Below, piece after piece: positions 21,621-32,746 of a DNA stretch of 64,000 nucleotides. A model generated the notes under the pieces. It saw only the letters and a program-made list of their open reading frames with translations. It had not been told where the DNA came from and did no database searches. This stretch comes from Scalesia atractyloides (taxonomy: Eukaryota > Streptophyta > Magnoliopsida > Asterales > Asteraceae). Positions within the stretch are counted from its first letter, which is position 1. Each line of letters opens with the position of its first letter. The translations under genes and the position numbers were made by a program. The DNA lies in NCBI GenBank assembly GCA_947069175.1, contig CAMTDV010000009.1, positions 7,385,163 through 7,449,162 of the forward strand, in the 5' to 3' direction.

Positions 21621-22311
21621 GTGTGCTAACGGTGTTTATGAAAAAAGTGTTGGTTTGCTTGTTTGTAAAAACAGTTTTCAGGATACAGCTCAGGATATTG
21701 AGCTATATCAACAATCAAACAATGAGCAAAAATGTAAAGGTTGACACGGGATATACGAGGAAAGCCCTTGATCAATCCAGATCTCCGGCATAAAACCTCA
21801 GCAGCTGACAATCGTCGCTGTCTTGTTCTTCTTATTACTTAGAAATCAGGAAACAGTGCAGGATAATTCCCAGATCGTTGCTAAGTGTTACAAGAATTGC
21901 TAGTGTTGAGCGTTTGTGTGTAATTGTGAAAGTAAGTGACAGAATTTGATTGTAGTGAGTGAATGTGTTATGCCCTATCGATCTGGTTATCCAATATTTA
22001 TAGTTACAAAGAAAACAAACTCTCCTAAAATGATGGGATGTCTTGGAATATTCCCAAACGAACGTTATTGACCAGGTATAGCGGCTTCAAAGTCTTTCGT
22101 CTAACCATTTAGTCCGAGTCTTCAGGTGAATGAGTCTTTATGAAGGTTGTGATCCTGTAACTATGACCTGCACGTGTATAATTAGTAACTGCTAGGATAC
22201 TGCACCAGGACGTTACCAATATCCTGGTTCGGTATCCTGATCGTAATCAGAAATAACAAAGTCAGGATATAATTCAGGATATGGGCTCAGATTTTCACCC
22301 ATAACAGTAGG

Positions 22312-25226
22312 GATCACCATTGTTGTTGGAATTACTGCTTCTGCCCCAAACACCACTGAGAATGGAGTTTGTCCAGTAGCATTCTTCACTGTTGTTCTAT
22401 CTGCCCATTGTACAAATGGTAGTTCTTCAGCCCATTGTCCTTTCTTGGCACCTAAGCTTTTCTTCAAGTTATTGACAATTGTCTTGTTGGAGGATCCTGC
22501 TTGTCCATTAGCCTGAGGATGCACCGGTGTTGATGTGATCATCTTAATTCCCTAACTTTTGCAAAAATCAGTAGTTCTTTTGCTGATGAATTGGGAGCCA
22601 TTATCACAAATTATCTCAGCCGCTATCCCAAATCTTGTCAGGATATTCCTCTTGATAAAAATACCGCTTCTTGATTCCTTACTTGGACAAAGGCTTCTGC
22701 TTCAACCCACTTGGAGAAATAATCTGTCATCGCCAGCATGAAAACCTTTCCTCCTGGAGCCTTAGGGCGTTTCCCCACTATATCCATAACCCACTTCATA
22801 AATGGCCAAGGGGATATGATAGTATATAATGGTTCAGCAAGCTGATGTAGTATATTGCTGTGTCTTTGGCATGTATCACATTTTCGAGCATACTCTGCTG
22901 CATCCTTTCTCATGGTCGGCCAGTAATATCCTGTTCTCAATACTTTTGAGAATAAAGATCTGCCCCAGTATGGTTGCCACAATCTTCTTCATGTATATCC
23001 TGAAGTACCTCCTTGGTTTCAGGATCCTCTAAGCACCTTAGATATGGACCTGCAGGGGATTTCTTATACAAGACATTGTTTATAATATTAAAACAGGATA
23101 CCTTCATTCTGAAAGCTTTGGGATTCTCATCCTTTGGGATATCTCCTTTGTCAAGATACTTTACAATTGGAGTCATCCAGGATTCAGGATTCTCTTCAAG
23201 ATATCCATCACCAGGATCTTGCACAGTTACTACTTCCTTATCCCGAGACTTGAAAAGTTCCATAGCCGGGTACAGGATATGTAGTATTGGTATCTGAGTT
23301 CCTTCCGGTATCCTGACAGTAGATCCTAAATTTGCAAGAGCGTCAGCTTCAGCATTTTCTTCTCTTGGTACCTGTTCAAGTGTAAAATTTTCGAAATATC
23401 CTGCTAATTTTTTTATCAATTTCAAGATATTCAGCTAACTTTTCTCCTTTGACTGCATAAGATCCATTGAAATGGTTAGTAATTAACAGGGAATCAACAT
23501 ACACTTGCAAACATTCAATATTCATATTCTTAGCCAATTCTAATCCTGCTATCAGCGCTTCATACTCAGCTTCATTATTAGTAGCACGAATTTCACATCT
23601 AATAGCCTGGGGTAATATGTCCCCCTGTGGCGATTTTAGTAGTATTCCTAATCATACACCTCTTACATTAGATGCACCATCAGTATATAATATCCAAAAT
23701 CCTGAATTCTCACCTAGTTGTTGTACTTCTAGGTCAGCCTCATTCGGAATATCACTACTAAAATCTGCCACAAAGTCGGCTAGAGCCTGAGACTTTATAG
23801 CATTTCTAGGTTCATATATTAAATCATATGCACTTAGTTACGAATCACTTAGCTATTCTACCAGACATATCGGGTTTTCTAAGCACATTTTTAACAGGAT
23901 AATTGGTTTTAACATGAATCCTAGGTGTTTCAAAATAATGTCTAAGCTTAGTTGATGCCATGACTAGAGCTAATATCAGTTTTTCTAAGTGTGAGTATCT
24001 AGTTTCAACATCTAACAAACTTTTACTAACATAATAAACAGGATACTGCTGACCTTCGAGATCCTTTACCAAAACAACTTTTACTGCATTCCCTGATACT
24101 GCAAGATATAGGGATAAAGGTTCACCATCCTCAGGCTTCATCAGAGGAGGTGCGCTTGAAAGATATTGCTTCATCTCTTGCAGGGCAGCTTCATGTTTTT
24201 CACCCCATTCAAACTTTTTGTTTTTCTTCAGGATATCATAAAACTCTTTGCATTTCTCTGAAGATCTTGAAATGAACCTGTTCAGAGCTGCTACTCTTCC
24301 AGTTAATCTTTGTACATCCTTCATATTTGAGGGTGATTTAAGATCCAGAACAGCTTTAATCTGTTCTGGACTTGCTTCTATCCCTCTCTTGGTCACTAGG
24401 TATCCTAAAAACTTTCCTGTCCCCACTCCAAAATGGCACTTAGCAGGATTCAGCTTCATATTATACTGGTCCAGGATGTTGAAAGCACACTCTAAATCCT
24501 GGAGGTGATTCTCCGCTTTCTTAGATTTCACCACCATATCGTCAACATATACTTCCGTTGTGTCCCCAGTTTGTCTTTAAACATCATATTGACCAGCCTC
24601 TGATATGTTTCACTTGCATTTTTTAGACCTAAAGGCATCGCTGTATAACAGTATATACCTGTGGGTGTCATGAATGCTGTGTCTTCTTGGTCGGATGGCT
24701 CCATTTGGATTTGCTAAAATCCTGAGGATGCATCCATAAAGGTCAACATTTCATGACCGGCAGTTGCATCTACCATCGAATCTATATGAGGTAATGGGAA
24801 TGGGTCTTTAGGACAAGCTTTATTGAGGTCTGTGTAATCTACACAAACTCTCCACTTCCCATTTTTCTTTTGGACCACCACCACGTTTGCTAGCCACTTA
24901 GGAAATTTAACTTCCCTGATCATCTTGGACTTCAGCAACCTTTCAACCTCCTCTTGTATAACTGCATTCCTTTCAGGAGCGAATTTCCTTCTCTTTTGTT
25001 GAATGGGCCTGAAGGATTTGTCAATTCCAAGTTTGTGAGTTATAATATCTTTCGATATACCTATCATATCTTCGTGTTTCCATGCAAACGTGTACATCCT
25101 GCATTTCAAAAAGTTAGTAAGTTGATTCTCGATATCCTGAGGGATATTGGCCCCTACAAGCACCAAGATATCTGGATTATCCTGATCTAGGATAACTTTC
25201 TTTACATCCTGCTTCGAAGTTCCCAC
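22312..25226 (-). pseudogene. pol: E2 pol: RT, two RNase H domains, integrase (broken; catalytic Glu lost)
   Basis: RT: KFPKWLANVVVVQKKNGKWR, DYTDLNKACPKDPFPLPH, ending at ASSGF near 24714. After a frameshift YVDDMVVKSKKAENHL follows at about 24545. RNase H runs 24200-23845 and further, the archaeal-type RNase H ends with TLEQVPREENAEADALANLG (about 23350), and the integrase zinc region has HEEDCGNHTG and CDTCQRH. The core has MDIVG. The third catalytic position reads NGQAGSSN instead of NGQAESSN as in E1, so the integrase glutamate is now glycine (about 22490). E1 inserted just after VIP in the core. Frameshifts occur near 24560, 23820, 23420, 22960 and 22640. Confidence 0.88.
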
Positions 25227-25398
25227 GATATCCTGGGCTTGTATCTTTAATTGCTATCCTACCCTGGATTTTGTTGATGCCTTCATGGAAGAGGAGTGGA
25301 ATTCTTTCGCCTCCTGCTGGTCGCTTTCCATTTTGACTACCCCGTAAGGGGTAGGGATCTTGACACACTGATGATAGGTGGAAGGTATAGCTTTCATA

Positions 25399-27556
25399 TC
25401 ATGGACATGGCCTACCTAATATGATATTGTAGTAGGATAATGAATCCATGACACAAAACCGTTGCATTGAGTTCACTCCTTTAACGTATACAGGCAGCTT
25501 TATCTCTCCAACAGTGTTCTTTGCTTCTCCGCTGAATCCTACAAGCACAGTGGACTTCGAGGTAATCTCCATTTCTGGGATGTTCATCATCTTCAGGATC
25601 TCTAGTTGAATGATGTTGACCGAGCTACCATTGTCCACCAATATCTTGCGCACAAAACGATTAGCAATATACAAAGTGATTACCAGACCATCATGATGAG
25701 GATCCTAAACACTATCCCGGTCTTCACTGTCGAACGTTATCACTTTGTCAGTTGTAAGTGTTGTCGCCCTCGTTGGCTTATCCCCTCTTCTGCCTTTGCC
25801 TCTTTGGCGTGCCTCTTAGCTGCAGAATAAGAGGTTCCGCATATATCGGATTCTCCAGATATGAAATTGATTATCTTGGCTTCTGGGGGAGGCGATGCTG
25901 CTCGTTCAGGATCCTTATCGGTATCCTGACCCTTATTCTTCTTCCTTCCGATAAGATCTTTTAAGTAGCCTTTGCTTAGCAGATAGCTTATCTCCTTTCT
26001 CAGGGCTATGCAATCTTCCGTTACATGTCCAAAATCTTCATGGAATGCACACCACTTGGACTTATCCTTCCAATCAGCCTGTTGTTGGTTCTTCCTTGGC
26101 CACCTTGCTTTATCTCCTAAACCCTGCATAGCATATATTAGTTCAGGAGTATTAACAGAAAAACAGTATTTAAATAACTCAGGATATTCTTCGCCATCTT
26201 CATCCTCAACAGCATTCACTTTCTTGCTGTCGTTTTTACACAACGGCTTAGTGCGGTACGGTTTTTACGAGGATTCCGATTTCCTGTTTGTTGATTCGTA
26301 TGTTGAGGATGAATTCATCCTCTCTTGCATTTTCTTGTCGTCTTCAAGCCTGATATATCTTAGAGCCCTGTTTCGAGCTTCGTCAAGTTCCTGCAAGGAT
26401 TCATCACGAGATCCTGATAAAATGGAGAGTCCTTTTGTAATCCCATCTTGAATGCTTGTACAGCTTGTAGCAACATCAAGATGTGGGATATATAAGGATT
26501 CCCTACTAAATTTGTTCACATAATCCCTAAGGGATTCTTGAGGTCCCTGTGTTATCCTGTAGAGGTCACTTGTTAGTTTTTCAAAGCTTCTACTACAAGA
26601 AAATTGACTGTTAAACAAATTAACCAAATGAGCAAATGATGTAATTGAATGAGGTGGAACGCTTAAGAGCCACTTCAAGACTGATCCTGTCAGAGTAGAG
26701 CCGAAGCCCTTGCAGAGACATGCTTCTTTAAGATCCGGGAGAATAGAATTCACTTCCATCCTCTCCCTATACTAGGCAATATGCTCTTCAGGATCCGTCG
26801 TCCCATCATAAAGCTTCATGTTGGGAGTTTGGAATCTCTTGGGAATTTCAGCGTCACAAATATGGCGAGCAAAGCAGGATATGCTGTGACTATCCTAGGA
26901 TACTTACGGTATGGGCTGCACTACCCCAGGTACACTTGATATCATATCCTTCAGCTTCTGAAGCTCTCTTGAGAGTGCAGAGGTTACACTTGTATCCTGC
27001 GAAGATCCAACATTGATAGTAGCAAGAGTATTAACATTATTGGATAAGTGACCAGTCTGTTGATTCTGGCCATATCCTGGAGCGTATCCTGGGCCCCTCA
27101 CAGTCGATATGCTGGCTGATGAGGGTATTCAAGAACATTGCTCTGGGAACGGCTTGGTACGACTTTGCCCTGATTATCCTCAGTATACACCACTGAACTA
27201 AAGTTCAGATTCCTGGGCTGCAAGGGAGTGACAACATCCTCAACAGGTCTCTTGGAGTTGGACTTCAAGAGTTGTATTTCTCTCATTATCATCTGGTTAG
27301 TTTCCTGTTGTTGCTTTATCTGGTCCTGTATACTACCACACAAAGATAAAATTTCATCATTAGAAGCAAAAACAGGAGTTCTCCCTGAAACTCCGGATCT
27401 GGAGACATTTTGAGCAGTAGTTGTGTCTCTTAGTGTCTGGCTTTCATTCCTCCTTTGGAAAGTCTGAACTTGTGAAGGTGGAGGAGGCAATGAACCAGTT
27501 GTAGTAGAGGTTATAGCAGGCATGGGGGAAGAGCTAATGTTTGATTTCGAAGCCAT
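25399..27556 (-). pseudogene. gag: E2 gag and protease (broken)
   Basis: The start MASKSNISSSP is at 27556. The N-terminal 150 residues are Ser/Pro/Gln-rich, with IQDQIKQQQETNQ likely helical. The capsid-like core is at 26759-26265 (FEKLTSDLYRITQGPQESLR). A C-H-H-C zinc motif CAFHEDFGHVTEDC is near 26070. The protease active site ILVDNGSSVNIIQ lies near 25640. Frames are broken near 27110, 26890, 26250 and 25740. Homology to E1 gag is high throughout. Confidence 0.85.
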
Positions 27557-27638
27557 TGAAAACAGTTGTGAAAAAGTTTCGAAAATAGAAAGCCAAGTAA
27601 TGATTTTAACAAAGCTTTTAATAGAAATAGCACCACTT

Positions 27639-27656
27639 GCCCCACGGTGGGCGCCA
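27639..27656 (-). promoter_or_regulatory. Primer-binding site, tRNA-Lys type (E2)
   Basis: Same 18 bases as in E1, TGGCGCCCACCGTGGGGC on the minus strand, next to the LTR edge at 27660. Confidence 0.85.
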
Positions 27657-27659
27657 AAT

Positions 27660-28406
27660 TGTTTTGGTAAAAAATTACCGAAGCAATTAAGTGATCAAAT
27701 TAGTTTTGTGAGGTAGTGTGCCAGCAATGCTTGTGAAAATATGTTGGTTTGTTAGTTTGCGAAAACTGTTTCAGGATATAGCCTCAGGATATGAAACTAT
27801 ACCGATAATAAATAATGAGCTGCAAAAGTAAAATGACACGGGATATAGGAGGAAAGCCCTTGATCAATCTAGATCTCCGGCATAAAACCTCGGGAGCTGA
27901 CAATCGTCGGCTGCCTTGTTCTTCTTATTGCTTGAATATTCAGGATACAGTGTAGAATAATGTACGGATCAGCTAAGTGTTACAATGATTTCTGAGTGTA
28001 AGTGTTAGTGAATGTGATTGCGAATGGTCGTAGCTACAAAGAGAGTGAAAAAGTAGGTGAAATTGTGTGTGTGTCTATCGATCCGTACACTCCTATTTAT
28101 AGTAAACAGAACTAACTAACTATCCTAAAAACTTAGGGTCCTATGGAATATTCCTTTTGAAACGTTAGAGACTTAGTGTTCCAGCTACAACGTTCACTTC
28201 TCAACCGAATGGAGCGAGTCTTCAGGAGAATGAGTCCTTGTTAACGTTACAACCTTGCATCCGTGATCTGCAAGCATATCGTTAGTAATTACCAGGATAC
28301 TGCATCAGGATGTTACCAATATCCTGATCGGGTATCCTGATCGTAAACAAGTATTAATATTTCAAGATATAATCCAGGATATGGGCTCAGAATTTCACCC
28401 ATAACA
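27660..28406 (-). repeat. E2 5' LTR (747 bp)
   Basis: It runs from TGTTTTGGTA to CCCATAACA on the plus strand. A minus-strand TATAAATA is near 28096-28103. The 3' partner lies outside the window, so E2 cannot be dated here. Confidence 0.88.
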
Positions 28407-28729
28407 CTCATATTAAAGATAAAAAAGCTCGTTATTATGGTGTAATTTTTTTTAAGTTACATATAAAAAGTTATTGACGTTTAAAAAAGACGGGAGGGAG
28501 TTGCATGTGCATTAATGTTAGTTTCTTAATTTAAAAATGTTAAATTTACATTTATATCCTTAATCTAGAAAACTAATTAATTTAATTGTTACACTATTTA
28601 CAAGATTGTTATCAAGATCTCAACCATTAGATTAAAGATTTAATGGTTTAGATTCTTTCTTACCCTTCTCACAAAAAAAACACCTTTTATACAATAACCT
28701 CACCCACCTAGTATATATATATATATATT
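28407..28729. other. AT-rich low-copy DNA
   Basis: Nothing coding or repeated is recognised. A (TA)n run lies at about 28711-28730. Confidence 0.5.
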
Positions 28730-28933
28730 ATAGGATCCGGTTCAAATGAAAACCACCACGAGTTGCGAGCACCGCGAGAACTCTTATCATCCAATAAAAT
28801 TTTAACACATCACCTATATTTAAATTAAATCAATAGGGTAATTTAGTATTTTACTCCCGATGTCACATTATTTCTCTCTCTTTCTTCTTTTTAAAAGTCA
28901 CATCGATGATCAATTAATCTAAATAATAATAAC

Positions 28934-28964
<31 letters not shown>

Positions 28965-29925
28965 TCTACAACAACAATTAAAATCATTTAAATTTTTTTT
29001 AAAAAAATGTTTGCATATGTAAAAATGTCGACAACGCGCAACGTAACGCGTAAAATAGTTTATTAATTTTTTATTTTGTTGTGTAAACAATTTACGGTTG
29101 ATGTAAGTCTTTTAGAAGGGAGGCACCTTTCACGCCGACATATAACATCAAACGTAAAAAATGTATTCACGCAATACACCACTGTATAAAAAAAATAAAC
29201 AAAAACATTTACGTTCAATAAAGACAACGCGTGTAAAAAAAACATTCGACAACGTGCGTTAAAACACGTAACGCGTAAAACATCTTTTTTTATTTTTTAT
29301 TTTTTTATGTAAAAATATTTACGGTTGGTGTGAGTTTTTTAGAAGGGAGGCATCTTTCGCGCCAACGTAAAATATCAAACGTAAAAAAACGTCTTTATGC
29401 AATACACCACTGTTTAAAAAAACAAACAAAAAAATTACGTTCAATAGTGACAATGCGCGTAAAAAATATTCGACAACGTGCGTTAAAAACGTAACGCGTA
29501 AAATAGTTTTTTTATTTTTTATTTTGTTGTGTAAAACAATTTACGGTTGGTGTAAGTTTTTTAGAGGATGGAGGTGCAAATTATCATTTGCTAACGACGA
29601 CTTCGCTTTATTTATTTTAGTTTATTTTTTTTATTTTTCTGGTGATTTATTTGCATTGTAAACATTTACATAAATTTTTTTTATTTTTTTAAGAACAATT
29701 TTATTAATTAAAACACATTTTATTAATTAAAACACAATCATTAATGGTCATAGTAAAAAGACCAATTAGCTCTTATATCACCAAAAACAAAAATCTCATT
29801 AATGGAAGCACAATTATTAATTTGCTTTATTGTCTTTAATCTCATTTATCAAAACACATTTGATCATTGGTTAATATTGGTTTCTACAGTTCTCACAACT
29901 CAAGGTGGTTCTCAAAGCTTATAAA
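28730..29925. mobile_element. Candidate non-autonomous DNA transposon with terminal inverted repeats
   Basis: The left end (28730-28783: AAACCACC-type bases, GAGTTG, GAGAA) matches the reverse complement of the right end (29880-29925) over roughly 35-45 bp with mismatches. The interior has no coding sequence but holds about 2.5 copies of a 220-bp repeat (29029-29570) and an (AAT)n run (about 28924-28965). The target duplication is not clear, so the superfamily is open; Mutator-like or a Helitron-associated repeat are possible. Confidence 0.45.
29029..29570. repeat. 220-bp tandem repeat, about 2.5 copies
   Basis: Units begin CGACAACG at 29029, 29247 and 29471. Each includes an ACGTAACGCGTAAAA stretch and a TTTACGGTTG stretch. 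The units are CpG-rich compared with their surroundings. Confidence 0.75.
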
Positions 29926-30003
29926 CCTTTTGGGCCTCGAGCGACGACATGGGTTGGCCGACCCAAGAGTCGGCCCTAAATATAACCCTCAACCTTTATA
30001 TAA

Positions 30004-30605
30004 GACCATGGGGTGTGTGTGTGGGGGGGGGGGGGGGGCTTGGGTTGGGGGCTTTGGTCGACACGTGGGCTCCACCAGTCTACACCAAAAAAGTGGGGTG
30101 TGGAAGTGGTGTGGCAAGGCGGCGTTGGGGTGCCATGTGGCTATAATTTTCATCTTCATTTTCATCTTCGATATAGTCGAATCTAGGAAGTGTCAAAACA
30201 TGGTATACCAAATCAGCTCGAAGATTTGAATTTATTTGTCTTGACTCGATTAGATTTTGGTTTTGCGCTCTCTCTTCGTCACTAACGTCTTCGTTATTTG
30301 ATTCGGTCTCCTCGGGATAATATTCAACTACTGCACGCCCTTCATCTTCTAAAATCATGCTGTGTAGAATGATTTTATAGAAAATAAGTAAAATATTTTT
30401 TTTAAATAGCCGTTGGCCGACGGCCAGCCCAACGGTCCTATGTCCCCAACCAATCAAAGCTAGCCAGCTCACCACTCTCCCCTGCCCCCCGCCAGGCTTC
30501 ATAGTCACGCTAGTGGGGCAACGCCGCAACCCATGCTAGCCTGGTATGGCTAAACCGGTGTTGCTTGGCTTCCCCGCCCCAACCCACGCCCCACACCCCA
30601 CGGTC
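30004..30605 (-). mobile_element. PIF/Harbinger-derived element (602 bp) with TAA target duplication
   Basis: The left end GACCATGGGGTGTG (30004) and right end CACACCCCACGGTC (ends 30605) are inverted repeats. They extend through a GGGTTGGGG/CCCCAACCC block to about 45 bp. TAA flanks both sides (30001-30003, 30606-30608), as expected for PIF/Harbinger. A transposase C-terminal relic lies inside. It is an internally deleted, non-autonomous derivative. A run of about 17 G residues (30023-30038) lies in the left repeat. Confidence 0.85.
30197..30376 (-). pseudogene. Harbinger transposase C-terminal relic
   Basis: The minus-strand frame reads IILHSMILEDEGRAVVEYY, then an acidic stretch and NSNLRADLVYHV. 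The ILHNMI-EDE pattern and the final L--DLV-H motif are typical of the end of plant PIF/Harbinger (ALP1/HARBI1-like) DDE transposases, here with N-to-S in the LHNMI core. Only about 60 residues remain. The open frame extends into both terminal repeats, which is coincidental. The N-terminal catalytic domain is gone. Confidence 0.7.
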
Positions 30606-30608
30606 TAA

Positions 30609-31260
30609 GTAGAAATCAAGTAATGAACTGAACTATTATACTAATTAAAGCCAAAAATTAAGTCTAAAGTAAAAAATTACACCTAGGTGATTGTTGTAAA
30701 CTAACTTTTGAATTGCAGTAATCATTCAAGTCAAAAATCAAAGATAAAAAGAACAATGTTATATGTGTTGTACTAATGTGTTCATGACCAGTATACTCAC
30801 ATAAATGTTATTTATATTACTAATAGACCAAAAGGATCTAAGCACACAATATTTTATCGTTTAACCTTTATTGAAATTCAGTATTAATAAAATATAATTG
30901 AAACAATAGATTGTTTAGTTGGACTTGCTTACTTTTTACCGAAGTCATTTGTATTGAAAGCCCAATAAATTGATATCAATTGCAGTTGAGGTTTTGTTAA
31001 CCCTATCTGAATCATTGGTCTCTTTGCATCTCCTCCAACCTCTCAACAATTATCTTTAAAAATTTCATCACATCACAGATCTCATAATAGTATGTATTCT
31101 ACATCAGGTGATGGGGCAACTCATCATCATCGATCTCAGCACACAGTTGTCCCCAACAATCTGCAGCCACATAACTGATAATTGAAAAGGGGGGATTTGC
31201 AAAGGTACAAATACCTCCTTTAAATTCAGCGCAACCACTAAGCATAGCTTCAAGTGATTC
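30609..31260. other. Low-copy DNA left of element G; possible small exon
   Basis: This is the only stretch on the left side that looks neither repeated nor transposon-derived. A pyrimidine-rich leader (about 31010-31090) precedes ATG at 31092. The frame MYSTSGDGATHHHRSQHTVV continues to a stop near 31176 (28 residues). It could be a first exon of a host gene disrupted by G, but no splice site or homologue is recognised. Confidence 0.25.
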
Positions 31261-31265
31261 GTGAT

Positions 31266-31887
31266 TGAAGACGTGGGTAGCTCAAGCTTAATAAAATGAC
31301 TAGAATGCAATACAACTTAAAGGGTTGAAAGGTAAAAGGGTTCGACAATAGCCAACTGTCATGAACAGTAAAAAGGACAAGTCAGAGTCTTGTCACATCA
31401 CCATTTGTGTGTGAATCCTCCTACCCAGCCGCAACCAGAGCTTGTCGGAGAGCACACCCTTTTACCCGCAAGTCCGAAGCCTTCAACCCCCAAATGGGCA
31501 ATTCCCCACTGTAACCAAGAATCACTAGTCAAAGGCTTCTTCTTATGGAGAATCCTTTCCCTGTAAATCTCAGCCCCTTATCTTCAGCTAACACATCCCA
31601 GATCAGCTCAGGTCACTCTTGATCTATGATCTTACTTCTCCTCTCTAGAACTTGCATCTTGCTTGTTCTATTCTTGGCTCACTACAACATTATCTCACTA
31701 AGCATAGACATTCTGGGTTGAACATTCTTCAATCCAGAACTCAAAGTGAATAATAACAAAGTGATCCACCTCCACGTGCTACAAACGTGGGGGACCCCAC
31801 GACCTGCGTTAGGCTAATCGAAACCTTGAACCCTTGAACCCTGGAGACGTCGCTACAGTCCTTTGTCTTGTATTTGTTGTAACAACA
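31266..31887 (+). repeat. Element G 5' LTR (622 bp)
   Basis: It starts TGAAGACGTGGG and ends TAACAACA. It differs from the 3' LTR (48174-48794) at roughly one site in twenty by eye, so the insertion is old. Confidence 0.9.
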
Positions 31888-31890
31888 AGT

Positions 31891-31908
31891 TGGCGCCCAC
31901 CATGGGGC
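31891..31908 (+). promoter_or_regulatory. Primer-binding site, tRNA-Lys type (element G)
   Basis: TGGCGCCCACCATGGGGC lies three bases after the LTR and differs at one base from the E1, E2 and H sites. Confidence 0.85.
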
Positions 31909-31965
31909 TACGCCGCTTACTTTATCTTAAAGACCAGTAGTGTAGCTCCATTTTCTTCAAAATCA

Positions 31966-32482
31966 TGTCGAAAGTCAGTCTCCTGAAGAAGTTAATCAAA
32001 TGTCACGAACTCCGACACCAAATACTAGCCAAGTGTCTCCGGCTACGACCACACCTTTTTCCACCTCAGAAGGAACTCCAACGGGACCTATGTTCCCGGA
32101 GTTTACATCTTTCCAAACTCTAAACCTTTCTAGATCAGGGGTTCCTTCCCCTGGTATCACAAGCACTCTGGAACGTGTCGACTTGACGCCTGAGGGAGTG
32201 GCTAGGCATTTCTTACAACTGAGATCTCTTCTCAATCAACATGTGAGCCAAGAAAGAGAAAAAGGGATGAGAATAAGATTAGACTATGAGGAATCTGAAC
32301 CCTCGTTGTCAGCCGGTCCTCCACCTCTTCCTTTTAGCAGCTCACATCATACTTTGAAGCTTGTCCAAGCCCTTCTGCTTTTAGGAGGCCAAGTCCAAAT
32401 GTTTTTCCTTATCTACTTCCCAACCCATTGCAACCGGTGCACCTATTGGGCATGAAACCACTCTTGATCAATTATGGTAGTC
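31966..32482 (+). pseudogene. gag: Element G gag, N-terminal part
   Basis: The start ATG at 31966 matches the start of H gag at 60227, but bases are missing within the first ten codons, so the frame resumes only at NQMSRTPTPNTSQ (about 31990). It continues through FTSFQT, GVARHFLQLRSL and SQEREKG to a frameshift near 32340. Element B is inserted at 32488. The rest continues at 40472. Confidence 0.8.
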
Positions 32483-32675
32483 ACCAGTATAACATTTGTG
32501 TAAAACGGGTTCCAAAACCCGCACTGTTTGAGAATCAAGTAGTTAATAGGATTTCGCTGAGCATTTATTCAATTTTATTTAAACTTTATAATTATTGAAT
32601 AACAAATAAATTATAACCAATAAAATAATTAAAACTTAAATAATATAAAGAAAAATAAAATATAAATAAATAAAA

Positions 32676-32746
32676 GGGGCTGCCAGGTTTCGAACCCGGG
32701 TCCCCAACAAACCTACACACACCACAACACCACCGAGATACACACA
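32676..32746 (-). other. Class-II tRNA-like sequence in element B U3 (5' LTR)
   Basis: The minus strand ends with a box B, GGGTTCGAAACC, and a T-arm. Its box A region is degenerate. The 3' LTR copy (38171-38240) keeps a perfect T-stem, CCCGG TTTCGAA CCCGG on the plus strand; this copy has one mutation in it. Confidence 0.6.

Larger units (their letters stand above)
11322..22306 (-). mobile_element. Element E1: Tat-lineage Ty3/gypsy retrotransposon, full length but inactive
   Basis: The 3' LTR is 11322-12049 and the 5' LTR 21002-22306, the latter enlarged by solo LTR C. The duplication GTAGG is at 11317-11321 and 22307-22311. The order on the minus strand is primer site, gag, protease, RT, RNase H, archaeal-type RNase H, integrase, spacer, antisense gene, polypurine tract, 3' LTR. 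It sits inside the integrase gene of its close relative E2. LTRs differ at several percent of sites by eye, older than A or B. Frameshifts and stops break gag-pol. Confidence 0.92.
21002..22306 (-). repeat. E1 5' LTR, interrupted by solo LTR C
   Basis: It starts TGTTTTGGTC and ends ATAACA. After removal of 558 bp plus the 5-bp duplication the LTR is about 742 bp, in line with 728 and 747 bp for its relatives. A minus-strand TATAAATA lies near 21997-22004. Confidence 0.9.
10242..28406 (-). mobile_element. Element E2: Tat-lineage Ty3/gypsy retrotransposon, split by E1
   Basis: The 5' LTR is 27660-28406, the primer site 27639-27656, gag-protease 25399-27556, and pol 22312-25226 with 10958-11321. 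E1 interrupts the integrase between 11321 and 22307, leaving the target duplication GTAGG on both sides. On the left, a 22-bp repeat spacer (10262-10432) follows before F interrupts at 10241. The missing 3' end lies beyond A, outside the window. The interior encodes two RNase H domains, a hallmark of the Tat lineage. All reading frames are broken. Confidence 0.85.

Noticed and set aside
22213..22542. Integrase fused to a novel C-terminal tail in E2
   Set aside because: The tail is read-through into E1's LTR across the insertion junction.
30080..30529. 149-residue intact host protein
   Set aside because: Ends of the frame lie in the terminal inverted repeats of a Harbinger derivative; only the middle is a transposase relic.
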